Positions 1-8,401 of a DNA stretch of 64,000 bases are shown piece by piece. Each line of letters starts with the position of its first letter. The first letter of the stretch is position 1. The notes below the pieces were generated by a model, which was not told the origin of the DNA, ran no database searches, and worked only from the letters and a program-made list of their open reading frames with translations. A program made the position numbers and the translations under genes. The stretch is from Bradyrhizobium sp. 199 (GTDB lineage Bacteria; Pseudomonadota; Alphaproteobacteria; Rhizobiales; Xanthobacteraceae), in contig NZ_JADPJI010000004.1 in NCBI RefSeq assembly GCF_023073355.1, positions 176,588-240,587 on the forward strand, written 5' to 3'.

Positions 1-1
1 C

Positions 2-217
2 GACGTGGTCGTTGCCGACGACGAGGACACTGCCGAGCGGCGCTTCTTCGAGCGCTGGAGCCAGAAGCAGCACGGTATTGTCAACGATCAATGGGCTGTC
101 GATCGCGGCGGCCCGCCGCCGACCCGGAGTGTGCCGGGTCAGCAATTTTCGAACCCGCCGCCGATTCCGGCCGGCGGCATCATTGGATTGTTTCCAGAGC
201 CGGGAGGGTCAAGATGA
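2..217 (+). CDS. DUF2628-type membrane protein, C-terminal end only
   Basis: The reading frame is open from the window edge and stops with a TGA overlapping the hisH start (ATGA). The visible 71 residues are hydrophilic, with an ERRFFERW segment and a C-terminal [15 protein letters not shown]2628 proteins encoded just before hisH in Bradyrhizobium have a membrane N-terminal part followed by a tail like this, so I assign it to that family from tail and position. The membrane part lies outside the window. The ATGA overlap suggests translational coupling with hisH. The family assignment is from memory and covers only the tail. Confidence 0.6.
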   Translation, partial: DVVVADDEDTAERRFFERWSQKQHGIVNDQWAVDRGGPPPTRSVPGQQFSNPPPIPAGGIIGLFPEPGGSR

Positions 218-864
218 GCGTCGCCATCATCGATTACGGTTCCGGCAACCTGCATTCCGCCGCCAAGGCGTTCGAGCGCGCCGCGCGCAGCCTGGAGAAC
301 CCGCAGAAGGTCTTCGTCACCAGCGATCCGGACCAGGCCTATGAAGCCGATCGTCTGGTGCTGCCGGGCGTCGGCGCCTTCGCCGATTGCCGGCGCGGGC
401 TGGATGCCGTCAACGGTATGGTCGAGGCGATCACCGAGGCGGTGCGCGTCAAGGCGCGGCCCTTTTTCGGCATCTGCGTCGGCATGCAATTGATGGCGAG
501 CCGCGGCAAGGAGCATGTCATCACCGAAGGCTTGAACTGGATCGGCGGGGACGTCGAGAAGATCACGCCACGCGATGAAAGCCTGAAGATCCCACACATG
601 GGCTGGAATACGCTCGAGGTGCTCAGGGAGCATCCGGTGCTGGACAAGCTGCCGCTCGGCCCCAAGGGCCAGCACGCCTATTTCGTGCACTCCTATCACC
701 TCAACCCCGCCAACGAGGCGGACGTGCTCGCGCGCGCCGATTACGGCGGGCCCGTAACCGCGATCGTCGGCAAGGACACCGCGATCGGCACGCAGTTTCA
801 CCCCGAGAAGAGCCAGCGTTTCGGCCTGGCCCTGATCTCGAACTTCTTGCGATGGAAACCGTGA
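214..864 (+). CDS. hisH: Imidazole glycerol phosphate synthase, glutaminase subunit HisH
   Basis: HisH hydrolyses glutamine and passes ammonia to HisF, which forms imidazole glycerol phosphate and AICAR in histidine synthesis (cytoplasm). The 216-residue product is a complete class I glutamine amidotransferase. It has an IDYGSGN start, nucleophile Cys88 in FFGICVGMQ, and the His196/Glu198 pair in GTQFHPEKS. The ATG at 214 overlaps the upstream stop codon and gives the usual [12 protein letters not shown] start; an earlier in-frame codon would add an unconserved extension. It is followed by a palindromic repeat pair and then hisA, hisF and hisE on the same strand. Confidence 0.97.
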   Translation: MSVAIIDYGSGNLHSAAKAFERAARSLENPQKVFVTSDPDQAYEADRLVLPGVGAFADCRRGLDAVNGMVEAITEAVRVKARPFFGICVGMQLMASRGKEHVITEGLNWIGGDVEKITPRDESLKIPHMGWNTLEVLREHPVLDKLPLGPKGQHAYFVHSYHLNPANEADVLARADYGGPVTAIVGKDTAIGTQFHPEKSQRFGLALISNFLRWKP

Positions 865-873
865 TGGCCGCCT

Positions 874-997
874 CTCTTGTTACCTCCCCCCTTGTGGGGG
901 AGGTCGAATGCGAAGCATTCGGGAGGGGGGTAAGCCCCAACGGCGGTGCCCGCGCCTACCCCTCTCCCCAACCCTCCCCCACAAGGGGGGAGGGAGC
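874..997 (+). repeat. Inverted pair of C-rich palindromic repeats between hisH and hisA
   Basis: Two copies of one repeat unit face each other. The left copy (about 881-939) contains CCCCCCTTGTGGGGGAGG and ends in GGGGGGTAAGCC. The right copy (about 953-997) is the reverse complement type, TACCCC through CCCCCACAAGGGGGGAGGG. Each unit is itself a hairpin. The left copy also holds a second small palindrome (GAATGCGAAGCATTC). The same unit flanks the DUF559 gene near 50 kb. The pair sits inside an apparent operon, so it could form a strong mRNA hairpin and change hisH to hisA expression. Confidence 0.85.
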
Positions 998-1030
998 GGA
1001 CCGTGCGCGCGGAAAGGGCGCTGCCAACAC

Positions 1031-1774
1031 ATGATTCTCTTTCCCGCGATCGACCTCAAGAATGGCCAATGCGTGCGCCTCGAGCAAGGCGACATGGCGC
1101 GCGCGACCGTGTTCAACCTCAATCCCGCAGCGCAGGCGCAGAGCTTTGCCGGGCAGGGTTTTGAGTATCTCCACGTCGTCGACCTCGACGGGGCATTTGC
1201 CGGCAAGCCGGTGAATGCCGAGGCTGTCGAGGCGATGCTGAAGACGATCAAGATCCCGGTGCAGCTCGGCGGCGGCATTCGCGATCTCAAAACCGTCGAA
1301 GCCTGGCTCGCCAAGGGCATCACCCGCGTCATCATCGGCACCGCCGCGGTGCGCGATCCGGAGTTGGTGAAGGCGGCCGCGAAGAAGTTTCCCGGCCGTG
1401 TCGCGGTCGGGCTCGATGCGCGTGACGGCAAGGTCGCGGTCGAAGGCTGGGCCGAGACCTCGCAGGTGACGGTGCTCGAGATCGCGCAGCGTTTCGAGGA
1501 CGCCGGCGTCGCCGCCATCATCTTCACCGATATCGCGCGCGACGGCCTGCTCAAGGGCCTGAACCTGGATGCGACCATTGCTCTGGCCAACGCCATCTCG
1601 ATTCCCGTGATCGCCTCCGGAGGCCTCGCCTCGATCGAGGACGTCAAGGCGATGCTGACGCCACGGGCATCGCGGCTCGCCGGCGCGATTGCGGGCCGTG
1701 CGCTCTACGACGGCCGGCTCGATCCTGCGGCCGCCCTCACTCTGATCCGCAGCGCACGCGCGCCTGGGAGCTGA
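1031..1774 (+). CDS. hisA: Phosphoribosylformimino-AICAR-ribotide isomerase HisA
   Basis: HisA isomerises ProFAR to PRFAR, the step before HisHF. The 247-residue (beta-alpha)8 barrel has the two catalytic aspartates where expected: Asp8 in ILFPAIDL and Asp129 in VGLDARDG. The phosphate-binding half-barrel motifs LGGGIR and ASGG are also present. The ATG at 1031 gives the canonical MILFPAIDL start directly after the repeat pair; in-frame upstream codons would translate the repeat. It is followed by hisF after 3 bp. Barrel homology with HisF is expected, since both come from an ancient half-barrel duplication. Confidence 0.97.
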   Translation: MILFPAIDLKNGQCVRLEQGDMARATVFNLNPAAQAQSFAGQGFEYLHVVDLDGAFAGKPVNAEAVEAMLKTIKIPVQLGGGIRDLKTVEAWLAKGITRVIIGTAAVRDPELVKAAAKKFPGRVAVGLDARDGKVAVEGWAETSQVTVLEIAQRFEDAGVAAIIFTDIARDGLLKGLNLDATIALANAISIPVIASGGLASIEDVKAMLTPRASRLAGAIAGRALYDGRLDPAAALTLIRSARAPGS

Positions 1775-1777
1775 CAC

Positions 1778-2554
1778 ATGTTCAAGGTGCGCGTGATCCC
1801 CTGCCTCGACGTCAAGGACGGCCGCGTCGTCAAGGGCGTCAACTTCGTCGATCTCAGGGATGCCGGCGACCCCGTCGAAGCCGCGATCGCTTATGACGCG
1901 GCCGGCGCCGACGAGCTCACGTTTCTCGACATCACCGCCACCCATGAGAACCGCGGCATCATGCTGGACGTCGTCCGCCGCACGGCGGAAGCCTGCTTCA
2001 TGCCTGTCACCGTCGGCGGCGGCGTGCGTGAGGTCAACGATATCAAGACGCTGCTGCGCGCCGGCGCCGACAAGGTCTCGATCAACAGCGCGGCGGTGTC
2101 GCGGCGCGAGTTCGTCAAGGAAGCCGCCGAAAAATTCGGCGAACAGTGCGTCGTGGTCGCGATCGATGCCAAGCGGGTCAAGCGCGCCGGTGGCGGAGAG
2201 CGCTGGGAGATATTCACCCATGGCGGCCGCAACTCGACCGGCATCGACGCCATCGAATATGCCCAGGAGGTGGTCTCGCTCGGCGCCGGTGAAATCCTGC
2301 TCACCTCGATGGATCGCGACGGCACCAGGCAAGGTTTTGACATCCCGCTGACCCGGGCGATCGCCGACAGCATTCCCGTTCCCGTGATCGCCTCGGGCGG
2401 TGTCGGCAATCTCGACCACCTCGTCGACGGCATTCGCGACGGCCACGCGACGGCGGTGCTGGCCGCCTCGATCTTCCATTTCGGGGAATTCACCATTCGC
2501 GAAGCCAAGGAGCACATGGCCCGGCGCGGACTGGCGATGCGCCTCGATGCCTGA
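1778..2554 (+). CDS. hisF: Imidazole glycerol phosphate synthase, cyclase subunit HisF
   Basis: HisF is the synthase subunit that uses HisH-derived ammonia to convert PRFAR to imidazole glycerol phosphate plus AICAR. The 258-residue length is typical. Catalytic Asp11 ([15 protein letters not shown]) and Asp130 ([10 protein letters not shown]) are both in place, as are the phosphate-binding motifs VGGGVRE and ASGGVGN. The start codon lies 3 bp after the hisA stop, so the two are almost certainly co-transcribed. hisE follows about 90 bp later. Confidence 0.98.
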   Translation: MFKVRVIPCLDVKDGRVVKGVNFVDLRDAGDPVEAAIAYDAAGADELTFLDITATHENRGIMLDVVRRTAEACFMPVTVGGGVREVNDIKTLLRAGADKVSINSAAVSRREFVKEAAEKFGEQCVVVAIDAKRVKRAGGGERWEIFTHGGRNSTGIDAIEYAQEVVSLGAGEILLTSMDRDGTRQGFDIPLTRAIADSIPVPVIASGGVGNLDHLVDGIRDGHATAVLAASIFHFGEFTIREAKEHMARRGLAMRLDA

Positions 2555-2644
2555 CGACTCCCGTTCGCAAAAGTGCTACATGAGGCGGCGGGGAATGGCC
2601 TCCGTGGCCAAGTCTGTTGCCAATCGTGTTTCCGAGTAATTCCG

Positions 2645-2971
2645 ATGCCGCGTTTCACGATCCACGATCTGGCCGAGACCATCGACGCCCGCGCGGCGGC
2701 CGGCGGCGAAGCGTCCTATACCCGCAAGCTCCTCGACAAGGGCGCCGAGCATTGCGCCAAGAAGTTCGGTGAGGAAGCAGTCGAAACCGTAATCGCAGCA
2801 GTCGAAAACGATCGCGCGCATCTGGTCGCCGAGAGCGCGGACCTGCTCTATCATTTCCTTGTGTTGCTCAAGGCACGCGGCGTAAAGCTGGAAGAGGTCG
2901 AGGCGACGCTCGAGAAGCGAACCACGATGTCGGGCTTGGAAGAGAAGGCGTCGCGCAAGGGCGGCAACTAG
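2645..2971 (+). CDS. hisE: Phosphoribosyl-ATP diphosphatase HisE
   Basis: HisE hydrolyses phosphoribosyl-ATP to phosphoribosyl-AMP, the second step of histidine synthesis. The 108-residue all-alpha MazG-like protein has the metal-binding motif [14 protein letters not shown] followed by [13 protein letters not shown], as in the family. The ATG at 2645 gives the short MPRFTIHDL start; longer in-frame starts would add unconserved residues. HisI is a separate protein in alphaproteobacteria, and no hisI domain is fused here. It ends the his block and is followed within 20 bp by coaA. Confidence 0.95.
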   Translation: MPRFTIHDLAETIDARAAAGGEASYTRKLLDKGAEHCAKKFGEEAVETVIAAVENDRAHLVAESADLLYHFLVLLKARGVKLEEVEATLEKRTTMSGLEEKASRKGGN

Positions 2972-2991
2972 CCGAGTGGAGAGGTCGCGTC

Positions 2992-3948
2992 ATGGATATC
3001 CGCGCACCCGAGCAGCAGTACAATCCGTACCGCATCTATACGCGCGAGGAGTGGGCGCGTCTGCGCGACGATACGCCGATGACGCTGGAGCCTGGTGAGT
3101 TCGACCGGTTGCGCTCGCTGCACGATCGCCTCGATCTCAAGGAAGTCGAGGACATCTATCTTCCGTTGTCGCGTCTGCTCTCCATCTATGTCGACGCGAT
3201 GCAGCGCCTGTATTACGCCGAGCGCCAATTCCTCGACATCCGCGACCGCAAGGTGCCCTACATCATCGGCGTCGCCGGCTCGGTGGCGGTCGGGAAATCC
3301 ACCACGGCTCGCGTGCTTCAGGCGCTGCTGGCGCGCTGGTCGCCCCGGCCGAAGGTCGAACTGATCACGACCGACGGATTTCTCTATCCCAACGCGGTGC
3401 TCGAGCGGCAGGGCATCATGCAGAAGAAGGGCTTCCCGGAGAGCTACGACCTGCCGCTGCTGCTCAGCTTCCTTTCCGACATCAAATCCGGCCGCCGCCA
3501 CGTGCGCGCCCCGGTCTATTCGCATCTGACCTACGACATCGTGCCGAGCCAGTGGGCCGAGATCGACCAGCCCGACATCCTGATCGTCGAGGGCGTCAAC
3601 GTGCTGCAAACTGGCAAGCTGCCGCGCGACGGCAAGGCGGTGCCCGTCGTCTCCGACTTCTTCGATTTCTCGGTTTATATCGACGCCGACGAAGCGGCGC
3701 TGCGGCAATGGTACATCAAGCGCTTCCTGGCGCTGCGTGACACCGCGTTCACGAATCCAAAATCCTACTTCAACCGCTACGCGCTGCTGTCGGACGAGGA
3801 AGCTACCGCCACGGCGATCGCGATCTGGGAGCGCACCAACCTTGCCAATCTCGAGGACAACATTCTGCCGACCCGCCCCCGCGCGACGCTGATTCTGAAG
3901 AAGGGCGCCGACCACACGGTGGAGAGCGTGGCGCTCAGGCGGCTGTAA
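2992..3948 (+). CDS. coaA: Type I pantothenate kinase CoaA
   Basis: CoaA phosphorylates pantothenate with ATP, the first and controlling step of coenzyme A synthesis. The 318-residue product has the P-loop [12 protein letters not shown] at residues 93-104, the substrate segment [11 protein letters not shown], and the family motif [12 protein letters not shown], as in E. coli CoaA. It starts 20 bp after hisE, so it may be read through from the his operon; coaA after hisE is a common Bradyrhizobium order. The protein is full length. Confidence 0.96.
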   Translation: MDIRAPEQQYNPYRIYTREEWARLRDDTPMTLEPGEFDRLRSLHDRLDLKEVEDIYLPLSRLLSIYVDAMQRLYYAERQFLDIRDRKVPYIIGVAGSVAVGKSTTARVLQALLARWSPRPKVELITTDGFLYPNAVLERQGIMQKKGFPESYDLPLLLSFLSDIKSGRRHVRAPVYSHLTYDIVPSQWAEIDQPDILIVEGVNVLQTGKLPRDGKAVPVVSDFFDFSVYIDADEAALRQWYIKRFLALRDTAFTNPKSYFNRYALLSDEEATATAIAIWERTNLANLEDNILPTRPRATLILKKGADHTVESVALRRL

Positions 3949-4025
3949 TCCCGCGCTCGGCGCGGTCCGTCGTTTAATTTCAGACTGAGTGTCTTTTGTT
4001 GCTGACCAACAAAGGGTATTCCGTT

Positions 4026-4292
4026 ATGGCCTTCGATAACGTGAGAGGCCCCATGGTTGACCGTCTCAGAAGTGCCGCTGAGCACCTCGAAGCACCGATC
4101 TGTCCCGACTGCCGCATCGAAATGAAGTGGTTTCGCTCTGAACTGCTCGCGGACGAGCCGATCCCGGTCATCGCGCATCTCTTCGTTTGCCCGCATTGCA
4201 AGCGCGCAGCCAAGGCAGACACCATCTTCAAGGGAACCCAGGTGCCGCCCGAAAAGCTTTCTGCGCCGCGCTTTCTCGCTTACGCCCCCTGA
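4026..4292 (+). CDS. Small protein with paired CPxC motifs, function unknown
   Basis: This is an 88-residue soluble protein with CPDC near residue 34 and CPHC near residue 60, separated by about 22 residues. The arrangement suits a zinc ribbon or knuckle. I do not recognise a named family. The ATG at 4026 has AAAGGG about 10 bases upstream; a TTG at 3996 and an ATG at 4053 are possible alternatives. It stands alone between coaA and the histidine kinase gene, with gaps of 77 and 130 bp. There is no signal peptide or membrane segment. Confidence 0.65.
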   Translation: MAFDNVRGPMVDRLRSAAEHLEAPICPDCRIEMKWFRSELLADEPIPVIAHLFVCPHCKRAAKADTIFKGTQVPPEKLSAPRFLAYAP

Positions 4293-4422
4293 GGGGCCGC
4301 TCCCGCAAGCCATAATCCCTCGCTGATCTAGGCGCAGGTATAATCGTACGCTGGCAGGGAACAATGTCGGCTGAAGGGCCGTTGGGCTGGTCAGCCATCC
4401 CGCGAGTACCTTCAGGACAAAA

Positions 4423-6393
4423 ATGAGCCAAACGCCACTCGACGAGATCGGGGACGGCCGCCGCCTTGAATTGCTCGTCAACGCGATCGTCGATTACGCC
4501 ATCTTCATGCTCGACATCGACGGCACGGTGAGAAGCTGGAACGCGGGCGCGGAGCGTCTCAAGGGATATCTCGCCAGCGAGATCGTCGGCAAATCGTTTT
4601 CAGTGTTCTACACGCCCGAGGACCGCGCTGCAGATTCGCCCGGGAAGGCGCTGGCGACGGCACGTGAGACCGGACGCTTCAATTCCGAAGGATGGCGCGT
4701 CCGCAAGGATGGCAGCCGGTTTTGGGCGCTCGTCGTGCTCGATGCCATCAAGGACGAGCAGGGTCGGTTGATCGGTTTCGCCAAGGTGACGCGTGACATC
4801 ACCGAACGTCAGCAGGCCCATCTCGATCTGTTGGAGAGCGAGCGACGCTACCGCCGATTGATCGAAGCCGTCATCGACTATGCCATCTTCCAGCTCGACC
4901 CCGAGGGTAACGTGGCGAGCTGGAATCCCGGCGCCGAGCGCATCAAGGGCTACGCACCGAATGAGATCATCGGGCGCCACTTCAGCCAGTTCTATACGCC
5001 CGAGGATCTCGAAATCGGAGTCCCGAAACGCGCGCTGGCGGAAGCTGCCGAGCACGGCCGCTTCGAGGCTGAAGGCTGGCGCATGCGCAAGGATGGGTCG
5101 CGCTTCTGGGCCTCGGTCGTCATCGATCGGATCGTCGACGAGGCAGGCCACATCATCGGCTTTGCAAAGGTCACCCGCGATCTGACCGAGCGCAAGCGTG
5201 CGCAGGACGAGCTCAAGCAGGTCCAGGAGCAGCTGCTTGCGTCTCAGAAGCTCGAAGCCGTCGGGCAGCTCAGTGGTGGCATTGCGCACGATTTCAACAA
5301 TCTGCTGATGATCGTGCTCGGGAATATCGAAACCGCCGAGCGCAATGCCCGCCAATTGGCCGGCAGCGGCAATCTGCAGCGCTCTTTATCGCATGCCAAG
5401 CGTGGCGCTCAGAGAGCCGCGGCGCTCACCAGCCGTCTTCTTGCCTTTTCTCGCCGGCAGGCGCTCGATCCCAAACCGATCAACGTCAACAACTTCCTCA
5501 ATGGCGTGCAGGAATTTCTCCAGCGCACACTGGGCGAGCGCATTGAGGTCGAGACCGTCGGCAGCGCTGGTGTCTGGCAAATCGAGGCCGATACCAATCA
5601 TCTCGAATCGGCGATCATTAATCTTGCGATCAACGCCCGCGATGCCATGCCGGAAGGCGGCAAGCTCACGGTCGAGGCCGTGAACGTCGCAGCTGACGAT
5701 GATTATAGCCGGCTCAATCCCGAGCTGTCTCCCGGCCAGTACGTCGTCATCTGCGTGACCGATACCGGAAGCGGAATGACCGCGGACGTCGTCGATCACG
5801 CCTTCGAGCCCTTCTTTACGACCAAGGAGCCGGGCCAGGGGACCGGGCTCGGACTCAGTCAGGTCTACGGCTTCGTCAAGCAGTCCGGCGGGCACGTGAA
5901 GATCTATAGCGAGGTAGGCCAGGGCACGAGCATCAAGATGTATTTCCCGCGCTATCACGGCACGCTCCAGCCGGCCGTGAGCGAGCCGGACGATGTCTTG
6001 CCTGAAGGAGAAAAGGTCGAGACCATTCTCGTTGTCGAAGATGATTCCGACCTCAGGGCTTACGTGGCCAATGTGCTGCGTGATCTGAACTACCGGGTCG
6101 TTTCTGCCCCGAATGCCCAGGGCGCGCTGACGATCCTGCTCCAAGAGGAGTCCAAGGTGAACCTGCTGCTCACCGATGTCGTCATGCCCGGAATCAATGG
6201 GCGCGAACTCGGCAGACGGGCGCAGCAGATCCGGCCGGGATTGAAGGTCCTCTACATGACCGGCTATTCGAGGAATGCCGTGGTCCATCAGGGACGGCTC
6301 GATGAAGGCGTCGACCTGCTCGAAAAGCCGATTTCCCAAGCAAAGCTGGCGCTGCGCGTGCGCGAGGTGCTGGACCGACCCCGCAAGGAGTGA
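4423..6393 (+). CDS. Soluble hybrid histidine kinase with two near-identical PAS domains
   Basis: The 656-residue domain order is PAS (about 16-130), PAS (about 144-260), HisKA, HATPase_c, then a C-terminal receiver. The H-box is GGIAHDFNNLL with phospho-acceptor His289. The ATPase has NLAINARDAMP (N-box), DTGSGM and GTGLGLSQVYG. The receiver acceptor is Asp585 in LLTDVVMPG. Both PAS units share YAIF, SWN.GAER.KGY, FYTPED, EGW..RKDGSRFWA and IGFAKVTRD, which suggests an internal duplication. No membrane segment is seen, so it senses something in the cytoplasm. A Shine-Dalgarno AGGA precedes the ATG. No partner regulator is adjacent. The signal is unknown. Confidence 0.9.
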   Translation: MSQTPLDEIGDGRRLELLVNAIVDYAIFMLDIDGTVRSWNAGAERLKGYLASEIVGKSFSVFYTPEDRAADSPGKALATARETGRFNSEGWRVRKDGSRFWALVVLDAIKDEQGRLIGFAKVTRDITERQQAHLDLLESERRYRRLIEAVIDYAIFQLDPEGNVASWNPGAERIKGYAPNEIIGRHFSQFYTPEDLEIGVPKRALAEAAEHGRFEAEGWRMRKDGSRFWASVVIDRIVDEAGHIIGFAKVTRDLTERKRAQDELKQVQEQLLASQKLEAVGQLSGGIAHDFNNLLMIVLGNIETAERNARQLAGSGNLQRSLSHAKRGAQRAAALTSRLLAFSRRQALDPKPINVNNFLNGVQEFLQRTLGERIEVETVGSAGVWQIEADTNHLESAIINLAINARDAMPEGGKLTVEAVNVAADDDYSRLNPELSPGQYVVICVTDTGSGMTADVVDHAFEPFFTTKEPGQGTGLGLSQVYGFVKQSGGHVKIYSEVGQGTSIKMYFPRYHGTLQPAVSEPDDVLPEGEKVETILVVEDDSDLRAYVANVLRDLNYRVVSAPNAQGALTILLQEESKVNLLLTDVVMPGINGRELGRRAQQIRPGLKVLYMTGYSRNAVVHQGRLDEGVDLLEKPISQAKLALRVREVLDRPRKE

Positions 6394-6421
6394 GGGTCAT
6401 TCCCGGACGTCCCGCCGCGCT

Positions 6422-6525
6422 TAAAGCATGATCCGGAAAAGTGCGCAGCGGTTTTCCGAAAAGATCGTGCTCAAACAACAACCTAAAGCGCGATGGCGAT
6501 TCATCCTAATCGCATCGCGCTTTAG
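6422..6525 (+). repeat. Dispersed palindromic repeat (AAAGCATGATCC family), full copy
   Basis: This is a composite of two hairpins. The first is AAAGCATGATCCGGAAAA with its partner TTTTCCGAAAAGATCGTGC. The second runs from CTAAAGCGCGATGG to CGCATCGCGCTTTAG, with CAACAACC in between. Nearly identical copies lie at 28443-28546 and, in reverse, at 46546-46650. The 3' end of the AI-2E permease gene runs into this element, which encodes its last residues and stop. It also follows the histidine kinase stop codon by about 30 bp, so it lies between two convergent genes and may serve as a bidirectional terminator. Confidence 0.9.
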
Positions 6526-7555
6526 AGGTCACGAAGATGCGCCAAGCCGTCAGAAACATTGCGGCGACGAGTGGGCCGATGACGAAGCCGTTCGCTCCGA
6601 GAGCCGCAAGGCCGCCCAGGGTGGCAAGCAGCACGACATAACTCGGCATTTGGATCGACTGGCCGACCAGGATGGGGCGGAGAAAATTGTCGGAAAGACC
6701 GATCACGAAGGTGCCGAAAGCGAGCAGGATGATCCCCTTCGTGACCGAGCCGGACACAAGCAGGTAGATGGCGGCCGGAGCCCAGACCAGGGCGGAGCCG
6801 AGCACGGGCAGAAGCGAGAGCAGCGCCATGATGGCGCCTGCCAGCAGCGGCGCAGTCAGGCCGAGCAGCCAGAAGATCACCCCGCCCAGCGCTCCCTGGA
6901 GCAGGGCAACCAGGATGATCCCCTTGATCGTCCCGCGAACCGCCAGGGTGAACGTGTCAAGAATCTCGGCGGTGTGGCTCGCCCGCAGCGGCAACGCGTC
7001 GCGAATGCGTAGGTTCAGCTCGTCACCGTCGCGCAGGAAAAAGAACAGCAGGTACAGCATCACGAGCAGGCTCGCGACGAACTCCAGCGTCAGCTGACCG
7101 ATGTTGATCGCATGTCCGGCGAGCTGCTGGCCGGCGGGGACAACCAGACTGGACAGGCGCTCCTTCAGCGCCGACAGATCGATGCCGACCAGGCGATCCG
7201 AGAGCGACGCAGCCCAGCCCGGCAGCGCGGCTTTCAGCTGCTGCAGGGGATGCGCCAGATTGATCTCCCCGGACTGAACGCGCTGATACAGCTCGCCTCC
7301 CTGGTCGACGAGCGAAGCGATGACGACCCCGACCGGAATCAGGACCATGACGACGACGACGATGACGGTGGAAAGTGCGGCAAGGTTGCGCCATGCCGGG
7401 AACGCTGCCACGCAATGTCGGTAGAGCGGCGCGAAGATGATCGCCAGCAGCGTGGCCCACAACAGGGCACCGGAGAATGGCCAAAGCAGCCAGCCGAACG
7501 CGACGGAGATCACGCCAAGCCAGACGAGGAATGAGCGGTCTTCCGATGTTCTCAC
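6506..7555 (-). CDS. AI-2E family transporter (PerM/YdiK type permease)
   Basis: The 349-residue polytopic inner-membrane protein has two N-terminal hydrophobic segments, an amphipathic central region (about 70-145), and a C-terminal block of five or six helices. The C-terminal block includes GLSDNFLRPILVG and LGGLAALGANGFVIGPLVAAMF, typical of the family. Family members have been linked to autoinducer-2 export or ion antiport, but the substrate here cannot be read from sequence. The GTG start at 7555 has GGAGGG about 12 bases upstream. The last five residues (KARCD) and the stop codon come from the adjacent palindromic repeat, so the native C-terminus has been replaced or trimmed. Confidence 0.85.
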   Translation of the reverse strand: MRTSEDRSFLVWLGVISVAFGWLLWPFSGALLWATLLAIIFAPLYRHCVAAFPAWRNLAALSTVIVVVVMVLIPVGVVIASLVDQGGELYQRVQSGEINLAHPLQQLKAALPGWAASLSDRLVGIDLSALKERLSSLVVPAGQQLAGHAINIGQLTLEFVASLLVMLYLLFFFLRDGDELNLRIRDALPLRASHTAEILDTFTLAVRGTIKGIILVALLQGALGGVIFWLLGLTAPLLAGAIMALLSLLPVLGSALVWAPAAIYLLVSGSVTKGIILLAFGTFVIGLSDNFLRPILVGQSIQMPSYVVLLATLGGLAALGANGFVIGPLVAAMFLTAWRIFVTSKARCD

Positions 7556-7665
7556 GTGTCGCCGGCCCTCCAGTCGCTCTCTCGGGACGTTGGTATCACA
7601 GGTGCGTGGCGGAGCGGCAAGTCACGCCCCGCCCCCGTCACCGTCGCCACGTTGCCTACGGACTT

Positions 7666-8295
7666 TCACTTGCCGGTGTTCGCAGCCCAATCCGCAATCT
7701 TGATGCGTCCCGCAAAGCTGGCGGGGCCGGAGCTGCCGGCCTTGTAGACGAAGGCTTCGCCTTCCTGCACGTCGCCGGCCTCCTTTCCGAAGGCGTCGGC
7801 GATGTTGGTCTTGTGGGTGACCAGGAAGGTGTTGGTGCCTGCTTTCGGCGGCGCGTCGACGAGCTGACGCACGGCCTGGCCGGCCTTTGCATTGGCGCCC
7901 GTTGGGTTTGCCATTCCCGATGCGCTGGCGTTGCTGCTGTCCGTCAACGCGTCAACCGGCCTGACCTCGCGGCCGGAGATCAGCTTGCCGGCCTCGATCG
8001 CGCGGTTGAGCCGGCTGGTGTAGACGTCGCCGATCGGGATCGTGAGTTCCTTGACGGCGGCCCCGATCTGCCGCGCCATATCCCTGCCCTTCTCGCTGAG
8101 CTGACGCTGGGCGCTCATGTCGTCGAACTTGAAGGGGTAAACGTCCTTTTGGCTGTCGTCGGTGGCCGTGTGCCGGAAGATCAGGACAAAGCCGCCTTGC
8201 TTGAGCGAGGCGATGAGCTCCGGCGTATCGGCTGCGGCGGGGCGGAACATTCCAGCGAGAAAAACAACGAGTGCGAGGCGGCAAAGCACGTTCAT
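7666..8295 (-). CDS. Exported histidine phosphatase family protein
   Basis: The 209-residue precursor has a cleavable signal peptide (about 1-22, ending PAAADTPE). The catalytic motif is FRHTATD, where the His of the usual RHG is kept and the glycine is replaced by threonine. A second conserved histidine appears in TFLVTHKTNI near residue 165. The family removes phosphate from sugars, lipids or proteins; the substrate here is unknown and the likely site is the periplasm. The ATG at 8295 has GAAGGA upstream; a TTG two codons earlier is less likely. Upstream neighbour is a sensor kinase gene on the same strand. Confidence 0.8.
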   Translation of the reverse strand: MNVLCRLALVVFLAGMFRPAAADTPELIASLKQGGFVLIFRHTATDDSQKDVYPFKFDDMSAQRQLSEKGRDMARQIGAAVKELTIPIGDVYTSRLNRAIEAGKLISGREVRPVDALTDSSNASASGMANPTGANAKAGQAVRQLVDAPPKAGTNTFLVTHKTNIADAFGKEAGDVQEGEAFVYKAGSSGPASFAGRIKIADWAANTGK

Positions 8296-8401
8296 GCGCA
8301 AAGTCCTTCATTGCAAAACGCCCCCAAGCATGGTGACGCCCGACGCGGTCGATTTCAATTATCGATTTCCTGCCGGATGAAGGTTCCCGCGAAGTTCCGG
8401 A

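Noticed and set aside
956..2515. 519-residue open frame opposite hisA and hisF
   Set aside because: Lies over two certain genes and has antisense-type composition.
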